8,411 nt of DNA from Planctomycetia bacterium. GTDB lineage: Bacteria; Planctomycetota; PLA2; JAEUHO01. The notes beneath the pieces are model-generated. The model was not told the origin of the DNA and ran no database searches. It saw nothing but the letters and a program-made list of their open reading frames with translations. The stretch spans positions 1-8,411 of the forward strand of contig JAUXCH010000173.1 in the NCBI GenBank assembly GCA_030618975.1, read 5' to 3'. The position numbers and the translations under genes are program-made. Each line of letters opens with the position of its first letter. Positions within the stretch are counted from its first letter, which is position 1. This document shows, in pieces, positions 6,393-8,411 of this stretch.

Positions 6393-6554
6393 ATGAAGAA
6401 GCTTCGCATCCTGACCGGCGTGCTTCTGCTGCTCGCCGTGGCCCTGGCATTCACGGGGTGCTGCCAGGATCCGCTCCGCTGGTGGGAGCCCTGCGGGGGC
6501 GACTGCTGCCCGTGCGGTGATCCCTGCGACCCCTGCGACACGCGCGGCTGCTAG
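6393..6554 (+). CDS. Small cysteine-rich putative lipoprotein (53 aa)
   Basis: A short gene placed 13 nt after the TPR lipoprotein and 18 nt before the secretin. It has a perfect ribosome-binding site, a textbook type II signal peptide (MKKLR, Leu/Ala/Val core, LAFTGC with Cys23) and a stop at TAG 6552-6554. The mature peptide would be only 31 residues, with nine cysteines: C23, C24, C34, C38, C39, C41, C45, C48, C53. They are spaced among Gly, Asp and Pro in a pattern like CCPCGDPCDPCD, with Trp30-Trp31 before it. Residue +2 is Cys, not Asp, so outer-membrane sorting is possible. I do not recognise a family. A disulfide-stabilised or metal-binding lipopeptide at the secretin, or a tiny pilotin-like factor, are guesses from context. 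Its signal peptide parallels that of the TPR lipoprotein (LAF-x-GC, Cys23 in both). Confidence 0.78.
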   Translation: MKKLRILTGVLLLLAVALAFTGCCQDPLRWWEPCGGDCCPCGDPCDPCDTRGC

Positions 6555-6572
6555 CGAAGGAAGGACCGAACG

Positions 6573-8411
6573 ATGTCACAAGAGGCGATTCGCCGCTTCG
6601 CAATCCTGTTCGGGGTGCTGCTGGGCGTGACCCTGCTCCCCGGCGTCGCACAGGCAGAGGATCCGGCCCAGGCGGCGCAAGAACTGCTCGTGTCCACCCA
6701 CGTCCGGCTCTCGTTCGACAAGGACGTGAATCGCCTTGCCGTGGCCGACGAGGACATCCTCGGAGGCGAGGTGCTGACACCTCGTGAGGTGCTGCTCCTC
6801 GGCAAGAGTCCGGGCCGCACGACGGTCATGGTCTGGTTCGAGGACGGTGGCACGGACTTCTTCCTGTTCCACGTCCGGCGGGACCTCTCCCTCCTCGAAG
6901 AGGCCTTGAAGGAGATCTACTCCACGATTCGGGTGCAGGCTGCCCCGGATCGCGACGCCGTGGTGCTTCGCGGCCTGGTTCCCGACATCTCCTACGCCAA
7001 CGCCGCGGAAGAGGCTGCCCAGCGCTATCTGGACGCGCGCCGCGCGGGACGTCGCCCCGCCCCGGCGGTCGCGGGGATCCCGGACGACCTCGGCTCGCCC
7101 CCTGCGGGCGCCGTCGAGGTCTACGAAGCCGCCAGGAGCAGCGGAATCGTCATCAACCTCATCCGAGTCGAGACCCTGCCGGGCCGCATGGAAGACCGCA
7201 TGCAGGCGGCAATCGCTGAAATCCTCGATGACCAGAGCGTGCGCGTCAGGGTGCACCGGTTGGTGCGCGGGCGGCTGCCCAACGACGAAGAGGACATCTT
7301 CGTCCTCGAGGGCAGGGTCCCGACGCAGGTCGAGTTGATTCGTGTGCTGAGCCTCGCGCAGAGCATGCTCGGCGTGACGTCCGAAAACTCGATCAAGGTG
7401 CGGGCGGACGAGTCCGGCGCACTGACTTCGGCCCAGAACGTCGGCGGCATGTCCAACCTCCGCGGGTCGCAGAACCTGCAGGAGGTCTTCGGTGGATCCA
7501 TGGCCATAGGGCGGCAGCTCCAGAACGAGATCGATTCCAACCTGGGACGGGCCAAGGTCATCGAGGCTGCGAAGGGGAGGATCCTCTCGTTCCTGGAGGT
7601 CACGGATCTCCCGCAGGTTCGCGTCGACATCCGGCTGTACGAGGTCAACTCCTCTCTGTTGCGCGACTACTCCTCGGACTGGGCCCTGCTCCTCTCCAAC
7701 TTCACCCAGCCTTCCCTGAACCCCGGTAGCATCGCGTCCGCAGCCCAGGGGCGGGGCGCCGCCCGCGTGGGTGATCAGGGTGAGAATCCAGACGTTCAGA
7801 ACGCACTGGGCTTCCTGGCGGGCACGCTCGCCAATCAGTTCCAGCTCGCGGGCGACAACGTTGCGTTCGCGTCGGTGCTCTCGCTGCTCGAGTCGAAGGG
7901 CTGGGCACGCAGCCTGGCTCGTCCGTCCCTGACCGTGCTCTCGGGTGAGAGAGCCTTTTTCCAGGTAGGCGGCGAAGTCCCCATCCCCCAGTCCTTCGCA
8001 ACGACCACCGTCGCCGTGACGGAGGGCGTTTTCAACTCCGTCGTGTTCAAGCCGTTCGGTGTCCAGGTCGGGATCCGGCCTCTCGTCGGCGAGAGGGGCG
8101 ACATCACGCTGGACGTCATTCCGGAGATTTCCCTGCCCGATGCCCAGCTCACGGCTGCGCTCCGCGACACGACGGGTACCGATCAGGTGGCGGCGTCCTT
8201 CCGTACGCGCTATCTCAAGACGACGGCCCGTCTCAAGGACGGCGATGCGTTGATGCTCGGCGGGATCCTGTCTCGCAACATGTCCTCGACGGACGAGGGC
8301 ACGCCGGGCCTGAGCGACCTGCCCTTCGTGGGCGGCATGTTCTCGAACTACGCCCGAAATGGCGACGAGATCCAGTTGATCATCGTCGTTCATCCGGTCA
8401 TCGAGCGGGAA
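6573..8411 (+). CDS. cpaC: CpaC/RcpA-like Tad pilus secretin (3' truncated by window end)
   Basis: The outer-membrane exit channel of the Tad pilus; 613 codons are present with no stop yet. ATG 6573 follows AAGGAAGGA (6557-6565) by 7 nt. The Sec signal peptide ends at VAQA, probably cleaved after Ala28. Residues about 43-108 are the pilus-secretin N-terminal domain, with the typical GKSPGRTT (77-84). Two BON-like modules seem to follow (about 109-153 and 183-265), split by a Pro/Ala/Arg/Gly-rich linker (155-180). The secretin domain starts near Q348 (QVRVDIRLYEVN) and contains LSGERAFFQVGGEVPIP (QVGGEVPIP at 464-472), DITLDVIPEIS, LKDGDALMLGGIL (554-566), and the closing signature LSDLPFVGGMF followed by EIQLIIVVHPVI. 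The secretin core is therefore almost complete and only a C-terminal tail is missing. It is somewhat long for the family because of the extra N-terminal part. rcpA is the synonym. Confidence 0.95.
   Translation, partial: MSQEAIRRFAILFGVLLGVTLLPGVAQAEDPAQAAQELLVSTHVRLSFDKDVNRLAVADEDILGGEVLTPREVLLLGKSPGRTTVMVWFEDGGTDFFLFHVRRDLSLLEEALKEIYSTIRVQAAPDRDAVVLRGLVPDISYANAAEEAAQRYLDARRAGRRPAPAVAGIPDDLGSPPAGAVEVYEAARSSGIVINLIRVETLPGRMEDRMQAAIAEILDDQSVRVRVHRLVRGRLPNDEEDIFVLEGRVPTQVELIRVLSLAQSMLGVTSENSIKVRADESGALTSAQNVGGMSNLRGSQNLQEVFGGSMAIGRQLQNEIDSNLGRAKVIEAAKGRILSFLEVTDLPQVRVDIRLYEVNSSLLRDYSSDWALLLSNFTQPSLNPGSIASAAQGRGAARVGDQGENPDVQNALGFLAGTLANQFQLAGDNVAFASVLSLLESKGWARSLARPSLTVLSGERAFFQVGGEVPIPQSFATTTVAVTEGVFNSVVFKPFGVQVGIRPLVGERGDITLDVIPEISLPDAQLTAALRDTTGTDQVAASFRTRYLKTTARLKDGDALMLGGILSRNMSSTDEGTPGLSDLPFVGGMFSNYARNGDEIQLIIVVHPVIERE

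Noticed and set aside
4871..6541. 556-codon minus-strand frame covering the end of tadC, the gap and the TPR gene
   Set aside because: It is antisense to two well-supported genes, and its middle translates the 9-bp repeat into Arg/Ala/Glu-rich periodic sequence. It looks like a GC-driven shadow.
6576..8393. 605-codon open frame on the minus strand opposite the secretin
   Set aside because: The plus strand has an unmistakable secretin with all family motifs. Long antisense frames are common opposite GC-rich genes, and the translation is Arg/Asp/Glu/Gly/Leu-rich with no recognisable domain.

Overview
The window is part of a Tad/Flp (type IVc) pilus gene cluster, all on the + strand. The DNA is GC-rich, with strong G/C preference at third codon positions. 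Because it encodes an outer-membrane secretin and two lipoproteins with putative type II signal peptides, the host should be a two-membrane (diderm) bacterium. Planctomycetota or Myxococcota-like lineages fit the style of the locus, but the phylum cannot be fixed from the sequence. No tRNA, rRNA, CRISPR, transposase, prophage or restriction gene was seen.

Layout. (1) 1-801: the C-terminal part of a Pro/Gly- and Asp-rich protein whose gene starts upstream of the window; it may be a TadE/TadG-like pilus accessory protein. (2) 832-5277: four tightly packed genes for the cytoplasmic and inner-membrane engine: a CpaE/TadZ-like ATPase with a degenerate receiver domain, the CpaF/TadA secretion ATPase, and the platform proteins TadB and TadC. 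Junctions overlap or are about 12 nt apart, which indicates one operon. (3) 5278-5608: a 331-bp gap with a degenerate 9-bp-period tandem array, a 10-bp inverted repeat beginning at the end of that array, and a G8 tract. (4) 5609-8411: a second tight group with a TadD-like TPR lipoprotein, a 53-residue cysteine-rich lipoprotein that is easy to miss, and the CpaC/RcpA secretin, which is cut by the window end after 613 codons.

How they fit together. By family knowledge, TadZ places the machine, CpaF hydrolyses ATP, TadB and TadC convert this into pilin movement at the inner membrane, and the secretin is the outer-membrane exit channel. TPR lipoproteins next to secretins often act as assembly or pilotin factors, so the TadD-like protein and perhaps its small Cys-rich neighbour may serve the secretin. 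The pilin, prepilin peptidase and CpaB/RcpC genes are not in this window.

Most of the window is a recognisable Tad locus. The least explained parts are the small Cys-rich lipoprotein, its match in signal-peptide layout with the TPR lipoprotein, and the repeat structures in the gap.
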